Positions 7,085 through 16,911 of a stretch of 55,340 nt of DNA are shown in pieces (positions within the stretch are counted from its first letter, which is position 1; the number at the start of each line of letters is the position of its first letter). Made by a program: the position numbers and the translations under genes. The notes beneath the pieces are model-generated. The model made no database searches. It was given only the letters and a program-made list of their open reading frames with translations, and was not told the DNA's origin. Source of the stretch: a virus; IMG/VR virus record IMGVR_UViG_3300046371_000029, positions 1 through 55,340 of that record; one strand, given 5' to 3'.

Positions 7085-10082
7085 TGAAACAGAAAAACTT
7101 TTAAGTCCAAAACGCAGAAACAAAGGCGCAGAAAGACAAAAAGAAGAAGGTGGCATATCTGCTAAAGACGTAGCTATGTTTGGTGCAGAAATGATACCGG
7201 GCGTAGGTGAGGCTATGGCGGTTAAACGCACCTCTGATGCATTAGATGAAAAAGACTATTTAGGTGCTGGCATTGAAGCAGCAGCAGGTTTAATGGGAAT
7301 TATTCCGGGTGTAGGTGATGCTGCAGGTAGAGGACTGCGTGAAGTTACAAAAGTATTAAGAAAAGATGCAAAATTAAATATAGACAACCCCGGTTTTAAT
7401 GAAATATATCAAGAAACATATGCGGAAACTAAACAAAAATCTGCTGATGCTGCAAAAAAACGTGCTGTAAAAGGGGGGCAGAAAGATACATATGCTGTAA
7501 ATTTAGGTAATGAAGAAGGAGTCACGGGGTATGCTAATAAAGTAACTTTTAAACCAGAAGAATTAAAAGATTTACCCGGTGCTATGGGAGAAGAAAAGTT
7601 TAGGTCTAGTGGTGAAAAACTAAAGAGACTTAAAAAGTCTATAGCAAAAGAAGGCTATAAGCCAGAAAATAATACTATTCTCATACATGTTCGTGAAGAT
7701 GGACAACCTTTTGTTGTAGAAGGTAATACTCGTCTTGCGGAAGCATTAGAATCTGGTCGTGAAACTATAAACGCAGATATTAGATATTTGCGTGGTGCAG
7801 AGGAAAAAACAGGGCCGCTTGACCCAAAAAATATTTTTCCTAATCAAATAAAAGAAGCAGATGCTTTAGAAATAGGTATAAATCCAGCAACAAAAGATGG
7901 TGCATTACTTAAAAAATATAATATTTCTACTTCTAAAAATATAGTTGAAAACAGTAGTGCAGCAACTGCAGGTACAAAAGAAGCAAATAAACTTATTAAT
8001 GCAAAAGTTGCAGATGGAACACAAGTTGGTATTCGTCTCAATCTTAACTCAACTATTCCTAATATGCCTAGAGGTTTGGACAAACTTCAAACTCTTCATC
8101 AAAAAAATTACAACGGTAAGGCTTTGTCGTATCGTCCTTTTGCTACAGTAGAGAATGTTACATTTAATGTAAATCAAAAAGGTAGACAAGGCATTGCTGC
8201 TAAAATAAAAGGTGTAGACGTTCCTGAAGCAAAAAATAAGTTTCCTGCTATGTCGGTTGATGGACAGCTTAATAATAATAGAAATATACTAGATGAAATG
8301 GATGACGATGTAGTAGAGATTGGTTTTAATCCTATGAGTGGCCATCTATTTGTAGATATGTCTACTGGACAAGCGGTACAGTCTGCGGAAGTAGCGACAG
8401 TGATAGGCGATAGAGTGTACGCAAAAGGTGTTACTTATATGAAAAAAGCAGAAGCACCCAATCCGTTGTCTGCATCTGATGGAACACCTCTTCCAAGTGA
8501 AGTAAGGTATAAAATGAAAAAAGGTGGAGTAGTACCAATGGATAGACAAATGAGCATGTTTGATGATGGCGGTCTTATGGACGAAGGCGGCACAGTAGAC
8601 CCTGTATCTGGTAATGACGTGCCACCCGGCTCTACACAAGAAGAAGTGAGAGATGACATTCCTGCACAGCTTAGTGAAGGCGAGTTTGTATTTCCTGCTG
8701 ATGTAGTACGTTATATTGGTCTGGGCAACTTGATGCGTATGCGTCAGGAAGCTAAGATGGGCCTAAAGTTGATGGAGCAAATGGGTCAAATGGGCAATAG
8801 CGAAGAAGCTATTATGCCAGATGATTTGCCATTTGACATTAATGACCTTGACATGGAAGACGAAATAGACGATAATAACGAATTAGAAATGCAGGTAGGT
8901 GGTTTTGTGCAGCCTACACAACAGCAGCAGCAGATGGGTATTAGTGGATATCAGCAAGCTGTAGCACCAACAACGGGCGTAGCAGCAGTGCCACAGCAAG
9001 CTGCATCACAACAATATGTACAACCTGTACAGCCTGTGCAAGCAGCAGTGCCGACAATGCAAGCGTATAAACCAGAGGAAGTACCTACATTTCAGCAAAC
9101 TATAGGTGATGATGCATTTGGTACCTATGATGAATTGCGCCAATATCGCAATGAAGCAGGTAATATTATTAATGTACCATTCCGTAATGGTCAGCCTATT
9201 AGCCCAATTCCAGAAGGTTACACATTCGTAGACCCAGAGGAAACTGCCACAGAAGAGGTAACAACTACACCTACAACGCCACAAACTACACAAGTCCGTG
9301 AAGAAGGTGGAGATGACGAAGCACGTCAACGCCGTGAAGAAGAAATGTATGGTCCGGGCGGTGGACGTTTAGGCATTAAAGGTAAAACATACGGAGTATC
9401 ATTTGATGGAGTTGGTATTCTTGAAGGTAAGGGGCTTCTTGCTGGTTTAGCATTTACTGGTCAAATTCCTGATAAGTATGCTACTAATGTATCTGTAAAT
9501 ATAAAACGTGGGGATGATGAATTTGCAGTTAGAGGTGATGATTATAATGAATTGAAACAAGTAATTGAAGACTCTGGTGCAAATTCTCCGGCTGCTGAAA
9601 ATAAATTGGCTGAGTTGCGTAGGCGATCTAATGCAATTAAAGAAGCAAAACGTAAAGCGCAAGAAGAGTTTGATAGGCTTGCTAAACTAAAAGAAAACGA
9701 AGAAGAACGTAAACGCACAAAAGTACAGCCTTCATCGGATGACCCCGGAGGTAAAGGACCGTTTGGTACCGGATATACTTACGACCCTAAATCCGTAAAA
9801 GAAACCACAGACTATGTAGAATCAGGATACCAAGAAGCCTCTGGAGGTGGAGGAGGTGGTAGCCCATCCTCTAGTTCAAGTTCTTCTAGCAGCAGTTCAT
9901 CAGGTAGTAGTAAATCTTCTGGTTCGGGTTCATCCAGTGGTGGTTCATCTAAATCTAGTGGAGGCAGCTACGGCGCAAAAGACTCAACTGGGGGTTCTAG
10001 ACGATTCGATGAAGGTGGTTTAGCATCTAAACCCAAACCCAAAAAGAAAATGAAGAAGGGTGGACTAGCTTCTAAAAAATAA
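7071..10082 (+). CDS. Large polyvalent-like virion protein with ParB-like segment
   Basis: A 1003-residue multidomain protein. Residues 42-87 hold two IPGVG motifs around a small hydrophobic helix pair. Residues 160-240 resemble the ParB N-terminal fold (KSIAKEGYKPENNTILIHVR, then VEGNTRLAEALESG). Residues 315-460 (VDGQLNNN, EIGFNPMSGHLFVDMSTG, EVATVIGDRVYAKG) recall domains of large phage polyvalent proteins that enter cells with DNA. Residues 480-590 hold KMKKGG, FDDGG and the AQLSEGEFVFPADVVRYIGL stretch. Then come a Gln-rich linker, a charged coiled coil, a Ser/Gly low-complexity stretch and a basic KKKMKKGGLASKK tail. The start is TTG at 7071 with AGGGATGA upstream. The first 1.4 kb is visibly more A/T-rich than the portal. 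Virion location is inferred from its place between portal and scaffold. Confidence 0.8.
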   Translation: MAANNETEKLLSPKRRNKGAERQKEEGGISAKDVAMFGAEMIPGVGEAMAVKRTSDALDEKDYLGAGIEAAAGLMGIIPGVGDAAGRGLREVTKVLRKDAKLNIDNPGFNEIYQETYAETKQKSADAAKKRAVKGGQKDTYAVNLGNEEGVTGYANKVTFKPEELKDLPGAMGEEKFRSSGEKLKRLKKSIAKEGYKPENNTILIHVREDGQPFVVEGNTRLAEALESGRETINADIRYLRGAEEKTGPLDPKNIFPNQIKEADALEIGINPATKDGALLKKYNISTSKNIVENSSAATAGTKEANKLINAKVADGTQVGIRLNLNSTIPNMPRGLDKLQTLHQKNYNGKALSYRPFATVENVTFNVNQKGRQGIAAKIKGVDVPEAKNKFPAMSVDGQLNNNRNILDEMDDDVVEIGFNPMSGHLFVDMSTGQAVQSAEVATVIGDRVYAKGVTYMKKAEAPNPLSASDGTPLPSEVRYKMKKGGVVPMDRQMSMFDDGGLMDEGGTVDPVSGNDVPPGSTQEEVRDDIPAQLSEGEFVFPADVVRYIGLGNLMRMRQEAKMGLKLMEQMGQMGNSEEAIMPDDLPFDINDLDMEDEIDDNNELEMQVGGFVQPTQQQQQMGISGYQQAVAPTTGVAAVPQQAASQQYVQPVQPVQAAVPTMQAYKPEEVPTFQQTIGDDAFGTYDELRQYRNEAGNIINVPFRNGQPISPIPEGYTFVDPEETATEEVTTTPTTPQTTQVREEGGDDEARQRREEEMYGPGGGRLGIKGKTYGVSFDGVGILEGKGLLAGLAFTGQIPDKYATNVSVNIKRGDDEFAVRGDDYNELKQVIEDSGANSPAAENKLAELRRRSNAIKEAKRKAQEEFDRLAKLKENEEERKRTKVQPSSDDPGGKGPFGTGYTYDPKSVKETTDYVESGYQEASGGGGGGSPSSSSSSSSSSSSGSSKSSGSGSSSGGSSKSSGGSYGAKDSTGGSRRFDEGGLASKPKPKKKMKKGGLASKK

Positions 10083-10154
10083 TCCACAATATGTTGGCTA
10101 CTCATCCCCCATCCCCGACAGGTTGGCTACGGTGGCCCCAACAAGGAGAATGAC

Positions 10155-11021
10155 ATGAACGATACAATCATGGCAGAAGAAATGAAGACTACGCCAAAAG
10201 CGGCATTTGTCAACAAACCTTACACGCAAGAAGAAAGAGTAAAGCGCGATGAGGAAGAACTAGAACAGCTAATGAAAGAACGTGATGGTGAGGAAGAAGC
10301 ACCAGAGCAAGAAGCTGAACCTACTAGCGCAGAAGAAAAAACATTTAAAAAGCGTTACTCTGACCTACGCCGACATCAACAGAAACAAGCAGAAGAATTT
10401 AAGTCTGAACTTGCAGAACTAAAGCGTCAGCTTTCAGATGCTACAAAGAAAGAAATGAAACTGCCCAAGTCTGATGAGGACATTGAAGAGTGGGCAAAAG
10501 AATACCCAGACGTAGCAGCTATCGTTGAAACAATTGCAATTAAAAAAGCTAGTGAACAAGCAACCGCACTAGAAGAACGAATCAAAGCAATTGATGAGAT
10601 GCATAATACTGCAACTAAAGAAAAAGCAGAAGCATCTTTGATGCAGATGCATCCAGATTTCGGCGAGATTCGTGACAGCGATGACTTCCACGAGTGGGCC
10701 GAAGAACAACCTAAGTGGGTACAGGACGCACTGTACGAAAATGATAATGACGCACGGTCAGCAGCACGAGCAATTGACCTCTACAAAGCAGATAGAGGCA
10801 TTGGCAAAAAGTCTAAGAGCAAGAATGATAAGGGTGCAGCAGAGGCAGTTGCGCCGAAAGATAAAAGAAGTAAGCCACAAACTGATGAGGCTTCCACGTA
10901 TCTGAAAGAGTCAGATGTAGATAAGATGTCAGCACATGAATACGAGAAACATGCTGATGAGATTATGGATGCAATCCGTAGTGGTAAGTTTATCTATGAT
11001 TTATCTGGTTCTGCACGATAA
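10155..11021 (+). CDS. Capsid scaffolding protein
   Basis: A 288-residue, highly charged, almost entirely helical protein with Glu/Lys-rich coiled coil (about 28-115, ending in ELAELKRQLSDATKKEM), a disordered Lys/Ser/Ala-rich linker (about 215-245) and a short C-terminal helix (SAHEYEKHADEIMDAIRSGK). This layout and its place directly before the major capsid gene are typical of podovirus scaffolds, which guide prohead assembly and then leave. An AAGGAG box precedes the ATG. The 72-base gap before it carries two copies of GTTGGCTAC (10091 and 10121 areas). Confidence 0.9.
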   Translation: MNDTIMAEEMKTTPKAAFVNKPYTQEERVKRDEEELEQLMKERDGEEEAPEQEAEPTSAEEKTFKKRYSDLRRHQQKQAEEFKSELAELKRQLSDATKKEMKLPKSDEDIEEWAKEYPDVAAIVETIAIKKASEQATALEERIKAIDEMHNTATKEKAEASLMQMHPDFGEIRDSDDFHEWAEEQPKWVQDALYENDNDARSAARAIDLYKADRGIGKKSKSKNDKGAAEAVAPKDKRSKPQTDEASTYLKESDVDKMSAHEYEKHADEIMDAIRSGKFIYDLSGSAR

Positions 11022-11028
11022 AAAAGAG

Positions 11029-11056
11029 TTGACAAGTAGTTATTAATAAGTATAAC
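11029..11056 (+). promoter_or_regulatory. Sigma-70-like promoter for the capsid gene
   Basis: TTGACA at 11029-11034, a 16-base spacer and TATAAC at 11051-11056, just after the scaffold stop. It gives the major capsid gene a transcript of its own with a leader of about 200 bases. The -35 is consensus and the -10 matches five of six. Confidence 0.75.
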
Positions 11057-11072
11057 TATAGTCAAGTGTAGT

Positions 11073-11097
11073 GTAAGCAGGGTCGCTCCTTGCTTAC
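11073..11097 (+). other. Stem-loop in the capsid mRNA leader
   Basis: GTAAGCA at 11073-11079 pairs with TGCTTAC at 11091-11097 around a loop that can pair further (GG/CC with one bulge). It begins about 10-15 bases downstream of the expected transcription start, so it would cap the 5' end of the capsid transcript. A role in mRNA stability is inference. The rest of 11098-11263 holds no gene I can support. Confidence 0.55.
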
Positions 11098-11263
11098 CTA
11101 ACAATCCGCAAACGACAAAAATCTTCAAGATTACCTGAATAACATGGCCTACTAAGTATGTCGGCGGCCACTGACTTACAAGGTACACCCTACGTTATAC
11201 AGCCTCTGCAAAGAATTGTACTGTTTGCATCTGTGAAAAATCCAAAACAATAGGAGATGGATT

Positions 11264-12319
11264 ATGGCTTTCCCAAGAGCACCGGGTTATAATAACTTGC
11301 CGAATGGCAATTTTAGCCCAGTAATTTACTCCAAACAGGTGCAGCTTGCATTCCGCAAGGCCGCTGTTTGTGACGCGATTACGAATAACGACTACTTTGG
11401 TGAAATCGCAAACTTTGGTGATTCAGTTAAAATCATCAAGGAACCCGAAATCACTGTTAAGGCTTACGAGCGTGGTACTACCATTACTCCGCAAGACCTT
11501 GACGATGAAGACTTCACACTGACCGTTGACAAAGCAAACTACTTTGCGTTTAAAGTTGACGACATTGAAGAAGCACATTCGCACGTGAACTTTGAGTCTC
11601 TCTCAAGCAACCGTGCTGCATACCGTCTTGCTGACCAGTTTGACCAAGATGTTCTTGGCTACTTGTCAGGTTTCAAGCAGTCTGCAATCAGTGGCACACC
11701 GGACACTGTTAACAACGTAGTTAACGGTACGAAGTCTGTTTCAACTGCTGGTTCTGACGAACTGCTGTCAAGCATGAAGCTGAATGCATCCGACTTCAAT
11801 GCGGGTAATGCTGCTAACTGTGTCGGTCTGAAGCCTCGCGCATCAGAAGCTGTTCCAACTGCTGCTGGTACTACTAACCCACTGACTGTGATTGCACGTA
11901 TGGGTCGTCAACTCGACCTGCAAAACGTGGACTCTCAGGGCCGTTGGTTGGTCATTGACCCAGTGTTCGTTGAACTTCTGAAAGACGAAGACTCACGTCT
12001 GTTTGATTCAGACTTTGGTGGTTCTGGTCTGCAGAATGGTTTGATTCTGAATAACCTGCATGGCTTTAAAGTCCATGTTTCTAACAACCTGCCTAAAGTT
12101 GGTACAGGTCCATCTACTACAGGTGGAACCAATGCTAATAACTTTGGTGTGATTGTTGCTGGTCATTCATCAGCCGTTGCTACTGCTGACCAAATCAACA
12201 AGACTGAAACCTACCGCGACCCGGACAGCTTTGCAGATATCGTCCGTGGTATGCATCTGTATGGCCGCAAGATTCTCCGTCCAGAGGCTCTTGTCAACGC
12301 CAAGTACTGCTTGGTATAA
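11264..12319 (+). CDS. Major capsid protein (HK97 fold)
   Basis: A 351-residue protein, the expected size for a podovirus coat protein without a delta domain. Seen features are an N-terminal arm (AFPRAPGYNNLPNGNFSPVI), an E-loop/P-domain-like region with ERGTTITPQDLDDEDFTLTV, a spine-type helix (RLADQFDQDVLGYLSGF) and the late WLVIDPVFVELLKD, then GFKVHVSNNLPKVG, typical of HK97-fold coats. Position after scaffold, an own promoter and a good GGAG site agree with high expression. No N-terminal protease domain is visible. Confidence 0.92.
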   Translation: MAFPRAPGYNNLPNGNFSPVIYSKQVQLAFRKAAVCDAITNNDYFGEIANFGDSVKIIKEPEITVKAYERGTTITPQDLDDEDFTLTVDKANYFAFKVDDIEEAHSHVNFESLSSNRAAYRLADQFDQDVLGYLSGFKQSAISGTPDTVNNVVNGTKSVSTAGSDELLSSMKLNASDFNAGNAANCVGLKPRASEAVPTAAGTTNPLTVIARMGRQLDLQNVDSQGRWLVIDPVFVELLKDEDSRLFDSDFGGSGLQNGLILNNLHGFKVHVSNNLPKVGTGPSTTGGTNANNFGVIVAGHSSAVATADQINKTETYRDPDSFADIVRGMHLYGRKILRPEALVNAKYCLV

Positions 12320-12331
12320 GGAGAATAGATT

Positions 12332-12811
12332 ATGGCACTAGGTGATAACACTCTCCAAGCCGCACGTGGTAACTCGCAGCGTGGGCGTAATCCATACATG
12401 GTTCAGACCACATTTGACTTTGCAACAGCACTGTCTGACAAAGGTAGCGCACTTGCCGCTGGCGATGTCATTCCAGTAATTGCTGTTAAAAAAGGCATGA
12501 TGGTGATGAATGCAGGTATTGAAGTCGATACTGCCTCTGACGGTTCTACTCTTACTGTAGACCTTGGCATGATTGCAGCCGAAGATTTCGTTGACGGTTT
12601 TGACGGAACTTCTGCAGCAGGTGTTGTAGCACAGAACCCAGCAGCCTATTCTCCACGGATGGCTGTTGCTGATGACAACATCGACCTCAAACTTGTTACC
12701 CTGTCAGGTGGCGCAGTTACTACGGGTAAACTCCGTATCTGGGCTGTCATCATGGATTGCAATGATGAAGGTGACTTGACTGCTCAAGAAGTAGCACGTG
12801 ACGTTATCTAA
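12332..12811 (+). CDS. Putative capsid decoration or head protein
   Basis: A 159-residue protein of mainly beta character (DVIPVIAVKKGMMVMNAGIE, TLTVDLGMIAAEDFVDGFD, GKLRIWAVIMD). It lies 12 bases after the capsid gene with a GGAG box and is cut off downstream by a terminator, so capsid and this gene form one expression unit. Small beta-rich proteins in this place usually cement or decorate the capsid. The exact family is not recognised. Confidence 0.75.
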   Translation: MALGDNTLQAARGNSQRGRNPYMVQTTFDFATALSDKGSALAAGDVIPVIAVKKGMMVMNAGIEVDTASDGSTLTVDLGMIAAEDFVDGFDGTSAAGVVAQNPAAYSPRMAVADDNIDLKLVTLSGGAVTTGKLRIWAVIMDCNDEGDLTAQEVARDVI

Positions 12812-12824
12812 CTAACATAGTATT

Positions 12825-12857
12825 GGGGCAGGGCAACTTGCCCCTTTACTTTCTTTC
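12825..12857 (+). terminator. Rho-independent-type terminator after the capsid unit
   Basis: GGGGCA at 12825-12830 pairs with TGCCCC at 12839-12844 across an eight-base loop, followed by a T-rich tract (TTTACTTTCTTTCTTT). It follows the decoration gene stop by 13 bases. The T-run is interrupted, so termination may be partial, letting some transcripts continue into the tail genes. Confidence 0.75.
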
Positions 12858-12873
12858 TTTATAAGGATGCACG

Positions 12874-13590
12874 ATGGCATATACTTACCTAGACATTACT
12901 AATGAAGTACTTGCTCGTATGAACGAGGTATCTCTTACTGCAGCTAATTTTGCTACAGCTAGGGGTTTTCAGGTACAATGTCAAAACGCTGTCAACGATG
13001 CTATTAACTATATTAATCAACGTGAGTTTGGCTGGCCTTTTACACACGCTACTGAAACTCAGACATTGGTAGCTGGTCAAACACGTTATACTATTCCAAC
13101 GGATACACAGTCAATAGACTATGACACATTTAGAATTAGTAAAGATGATACTCTGGGTGTATCAGGGATTACACTACGTATTTTAGACTACAAAGAATAT
13201 ACACAAAAATATATTGACCAAGAAACTACATCTGATGTAGGTGCAGTTCCTATCTACGTATTTCGCACACCAGATAATAACTACGGCTTGTACCCATATC
13301 CTGATAAAGCCTACGAATTAAAGTACGAATACTATAAAAAGCCTACTCCATTGTCGGCAGCAACAGATGCACCAACTGTACCTGAACAGTACCGACAGGT
13401 AATTGTAGATGGTGCAACCGCATATGCGTATCAATATCGTGGAGAGGCACAGCAGTATGGCATCAACTTTGCACGTTTTGAAGAAGGCATCAAGCAGATG
13501 CAGACAATCTTGCTTAATCGTGCCGACTACATCAGGTCTACGTATATTCCATACTCACAAAGGTACGGTGCTGGCGCGGGTGGATTTTAG
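12874..13590 (+). CDS. Head-tail adaptor / tail tubular protein A-like
   Basis: A 238-residue protein. The N-terminal helices (YLDITNEVLARMNEVSL, CQNAVNDAINYINQREFGWP) and a following beta region (TLVAGQTRYTIPTD) match the T7 gp11/P22 gp4-type adaptor that binds beneath the portal. The later EQYRQVIVDGATAYAYQYRG and the C-terminal helix are typical too. Its place after the capsid and before the nozzle protein supports the role. Confidence 0.8.
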   Translation: MAYTYLDITNEVLARMNEVSLTAANFATARGFQVQCQNAVNDAINYINQREFGWPFTHATETQTLVAGQTRYTIPTDTQSIDYDTFRISKDDTLGVSGITLRILDYKEYTQKYIDQETTSDVGAVPIYVFRTPDNNYGLYPYPDKAYELKYEYYKKPTPLSAATDAPTVPEQYRQVIVDGATAYAYQYRGEAQQYGINFARFEEGIKQMQTILLNRADYIRSTYIPYSQRYGAGAGGF

Positions 13591-13598
13591 AGGTTTAA

Positions 13599-15113
13599 AT
13601 GGCAGATGAATCTGGCCTCAGTCCTTATGTGTTTGCTTGTGAAGGTGGGTTAGTTCTTGACCAGCCAACCTTTAAGATGCAACCCGGCATGGCACTTGAA
13701 CTAGAAAACTTTGAACCTGATGTACGTGGTGGCTACCGCCGTATCAATGGCTACATCAAATGGAACAGCAATATTGTTCCTCAAACATCTAGTTCATCTG
13801 AAGCAGTGCTTATGTCTGCTTTCTTTCCCGGCAACAATAAAGTAATTGCTGCACGTGGAGAAAAAGTATTTGAGGCTGGTACATCAGGTAGCTGGACAGA
13901 GATTGACACAGGACGTACTAATGCAAACAGGTATACGTTCTTTAGATACAATCTAGCTGGCACTGACCATATTATCTGGGCTGATGGTGCAAACCATGCA
14001 ACAAAGTATGATGGCACAACTGTAACAGATATTAATGCAACAGGCGCACCATCTAATCCAAAGTTTGTTGTAGGTTATAAAAATGCTATGTTCTTTGCAG
14101 GGCATAGTGCTAATAAAGAAGAAATTGTATTTACAGCACCTTTTACTGACAATGACTTTAACACAGCCAATGGCGCAGGTGCCATACGGGTAGACAGCAC
14201 AATCACTGGATTGTTTCCGTTTCGTGATGAACTGTACATCTTCTGTGAAGAACGCATCTTTAGACTTGTAGGCAACACTGTCGCAGACTTTCAGATGCAA
14301 CCTGTTACCAGAGACATTGGTTGTCTAAATAACTTTACCATCCAAGAACTAGCTGGTGATATTATTTTTCTTGGACGAGATGGCCTTAGAACAGTAGCCG
14401 CGACTGAACGTATTAATGACGTTGAACTTGGCACAATTACGGCACCCATTAAGGAACTGTTTGATGGTGTCACAGACGTAGATGAGTTTGTAAGCGTAGT
14501 TGTACCCGGCAAGACACAGTATCGTCTGTTCAGGGTCAATAGGTCAGAAGACACACAGGCTACAACAAAAGGTGTTATTGCCGTACGTAAACAACAAGGA
14601 TATGAGTTTGCTACAACTATAGGCATACAGCCAGCTTGTACAGATTATAATACAGTACAGGGTGACATCTTTGTACTCCACGGTGGCTACGATGGTTATA
14701 TCTATCGCCAAGAACAAGGTAACACATTTGATGGCACTACAATTATAGGCCGTTATCGTTCACCTGATATGACTATGGGAGATGCTGGCATACGTAAAAA
14801 CTTTCAGCGAGTAATTATTAACTACGCACCTACAGGCGCACTTAACTCTGACTTGTTTCTACGATATGACTATGAATCTCCAGATGCAGCAAGACCTGAT
14901 GCATACCCGTTTGACAGTTCAACAGTAGTGGCATTATATGGAACGTCAGTATACGGAACAGCAACATACGGTGGTCAGTCAAACCCATTGGTAAGACAGC
15001 CAGTAGAAGGTAGCGGATTTGCTGTAGCAATGCGGGTGGTGGATAATGATATATCACTACCGTACACACTAAAAGGTTTTCAGCTAGAATTTGATGCAGG
15101 AGCAAGAAGGTAA
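13599..15113 (+). CDS. Tail nozzle / stabilisation protein (beta-propeller type)
   Basis: A 504-residue protein rich in repeated beta blades (for example FRYNLAGTDHIIWADGANHA, ELYIFCEERIFRLVGN, GDIIFLGRDGLRTV, GDIFVLHGGYDGYIYRQEQG). It fits the T7 gp12/P22 gp10 class that forms the distal tube of the short tail. The N-terminal QPTFKMQPGMALELENFEPD is typical of that class. It follows the adaptor by nine bases and its stop overlaps the ATG of the first fibre gene (TAATGG). Confidence 0.8.
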   Translation: MADESGLSPYVFACEGGLVLDQPTFKMQPGMALELENFEPDVRGGYRRINGYIKWNSNIVPQTSSSSEAVLMSAFFPGNNKVIAARGEKVFEAGTSGSWTEIDTGRTNANRYTFFRYNLAGTDHIIWADGANHATKYDGTTVTDINATGAPSNPKFVVGYKNAMFFAGHSANKEEIVFTAPFTDNDFNTANGAGAIRVDSTITGLFPFRDELYIFCEERIFRLVGNTVADFQMQPVTRDIGCLNNFTIQELAGDIIFLGRDGLRTVAATERINDVELGTITAPIKELFDGVTDVDEFVSVVVPGKTQYRLFRVNRSEDTQATTKGVIAVRKQQGYEFATTIGIQPACTDYNTVQGDIFVLHGGYDGYIYRQEQGNTFDGTTIIGRYRSPDMTMGDAGIRKNFQRVIINYAPTGALNSDLFLRYDYESPDAARPDAYPFDSSTVVALYGTSVYGTATYGGQSNPLVRQPVEGSGFAVAMRVVDNDISLPYTLKGFQLEFDAGARR

Positions 15114-16906
15114 TGGCAGGTTACGTAAGACAATCCACATATACTGACGGTGACGTTATTACCGCAGCACAAAGTAACAACGAGTTTAATCAGTTACTTG
15201 CTGCTTTTGTAAATACCACTGGTCACAAACATGACGGCACTGCCGCTGAAGGTCCAGTAATCGGATTGATTGGTGACCCCGGTGTTGCCACACCACTTAA
15301 CAAAGTCGTAGTTAGTGATACAAACAATCGCATTGGTGTGTTCGTAGATGTAGGTGGCAGTTCAACAGAACAGATACGCTTTCAAGACGGTGCCATTGTT
15401 CCTGTAACAGACAACGACATTGACTTGGGTGCATCTGGCACAGAGTTCAAAGACCTGTTTATTGATGGCACAGCCAACATTGACGCACTTATAGCTGACA
15501 CTGCCGACATCAACGGTGGTACAATTGATGGTGTCACTATCGGTGGTGCATCAGCGGGTGCAATTACGGCTACCAGCTTGGTGGCTACTACTGCCGATAT
15601 CAACGGTGGTACAGTAGACGGTGCAGTAATTGGTGGGGCATCTGCTGCTGCCATTACAGGCACAACAATCGTAGCTAACACCAGTATTAATATTGCAGGT
15701 GATGGGGCGACTGTCACAGGCATTAAAGATGAAGACGACATGTCTTCCAATAGTGCGACTAAACTCGCCACGCAACAATCCATTAAGGCTTATGTAGATG
15801 CCCAAGTCACAGCGCAAGACCTTGACTTCCAAGCAGATAGCGGTGGTGTTCTCTCTATCGACCTTGACAGCGAGACTTTCACGCTTACAGGTGGTACAGG
15901 GATTGATACTTCTGGTTCAGGTAATACTGTTACTTTTGCTATTGACTCAACTGTAGCCACACTTACTGGAACACAGACACTTACCAACAAGACGCTTACA
16001 ACGCCCGTCATCTCCTCTATCAGTAACTCAGGTACCATTACCCTACCTACAGGCACAGACACGCTTGTAGGCCGTGCTACGACTGATACACTTACCAATA
16101 AAACCCTTACAAGCCCAACTATTACTACTGGCGTACTTAACGGTGCAGTCAGCGGTACGTCTATCAAAGATGAAGATGATATGTCGTCAGACAGCGCAAG
16201 CCATCTGGCTACGCAGCAGTCTATTAAAGCATATGTAGATAGCCAAGTAACTGCACAGGACTTTGACTTTTCTGGTGACAGTGGTGGCGCACAGAGTGTA
16301 GACCTTGATAGTCAGTCAATGACATTCACAGGTGGCACAGGTATTGATACAACAGGGTCATCACAGACAATGACCTTTGCTATTGATAGCACTGTAGCGA
16401 CACTGACAGGCTCACAAACTCTTACAAATAAAACCTTGACAAGTCCTGTGCTGAACAGTACAATAAGTGGAACTTCCATTAAAGATGAAGACGATATGTC
16501 TTCTAACAGTGCCGACCATCTTGCTACACAACAGTCAATCAAAGCCTATGTAGATACACAAGTAGCCACTGTACCTGTCGGTGACATTACATCTGTAGTT
16601 GCTGGTTCTGGTATGACAGGTGGTGGTACATCTGGTGATGTAACACTGAATGTGATTGGTGGTACAGGTATTACTGCTAATGCTGATGAGATTACAATTG
16701 ACAGCACAGTAACAACACTTACAGGCACACAGACACTTACAAATAAAACCCTGACTAGCCCCACTATTAATGGTGGCTCACTGTCAAGCACAGTCACGGG
16801 TACTACGCAATCTGCTGGCACAAGCAATACAACAATTGCTACAACAGCCTTTGCTGTCACAGAAGCTAACAATGCCGCTGTAGCAATGGCGATTGCACTT
16901 GGATAA
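15113..16906 (+). CDS. Tail fibre with internal repeats
   Basis: A 597-residue fibre. The N-terminus (MAGYVRQSTYTDGDVITAAQ, TGHKHDGTAAEG) is a common podovirus tail-attachment module. The shaft is built of repeats: GTSIKDEDDMSS-type blocks followed by LATQQSIKAYVD occur three times (DNA near 15720, 16165 and 16477), and TLTNKTLTSP-type strands at least four times (near 15978, 16090, 16425, 16734). The C-terminus is a short Ala/Thr-rich helix (TTAFAVTEANNAAVAMAIALG-like) with no intramolecular chaperone seen. It is likely the fibre or adaptor that anchors the others. Confidence 0.85.
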   Translation: MAGYVRQSTYTDGDVITAAQSNNEFNQLLAAFVNTTGHKHDGTAAEGPVIGLIGDPGVATPLNKVVVSDTNNRIGVFVDVGGSSTEQIRFQDGAIVPVTDNDIDLGASGTEFKDLFIDGTANIDALIADTADINGGTIDGVTIGGASAGAITATSLVATTADINGGTVDGAVIGGASAAAITGTTIVANTSINIAGDGATVTGIKDEDDMSSNSATKLATQQSIKAYVDAQVTAQDLDFQADSGGVLSIDLDSETFTLTGGTGIDTSGSGNTVTFAIDSTVATLTGTQTLTNKTLTTPVISSISNSGTITLPTGTDTLVGRATTDTLTNKTLTSPTITTGVLNGAVSGTSIKDEDDMSSDSASHLATQQSIKAYVDSQVTAQDFDFSGDSGGAQSVDLDSQSMTFTGGTGIDTTGSSQTMTFAIDSTVATLTGSQTLTNKTLTSPVLNSTISGTSIKDEDDMSSNSADHLATQQSIKAYVDTQVATVPVGDITSVVAGSGMTGGGTSGDVTLNVIGGTGITANADEITIDSTVTTLTGTQTLTNKTLTSPTINGGSLSSTVTGTTQSAGTSNTTIATTAFAVTEANNAAVAMAIALG

Positions 16907-16911
16907 TATGC

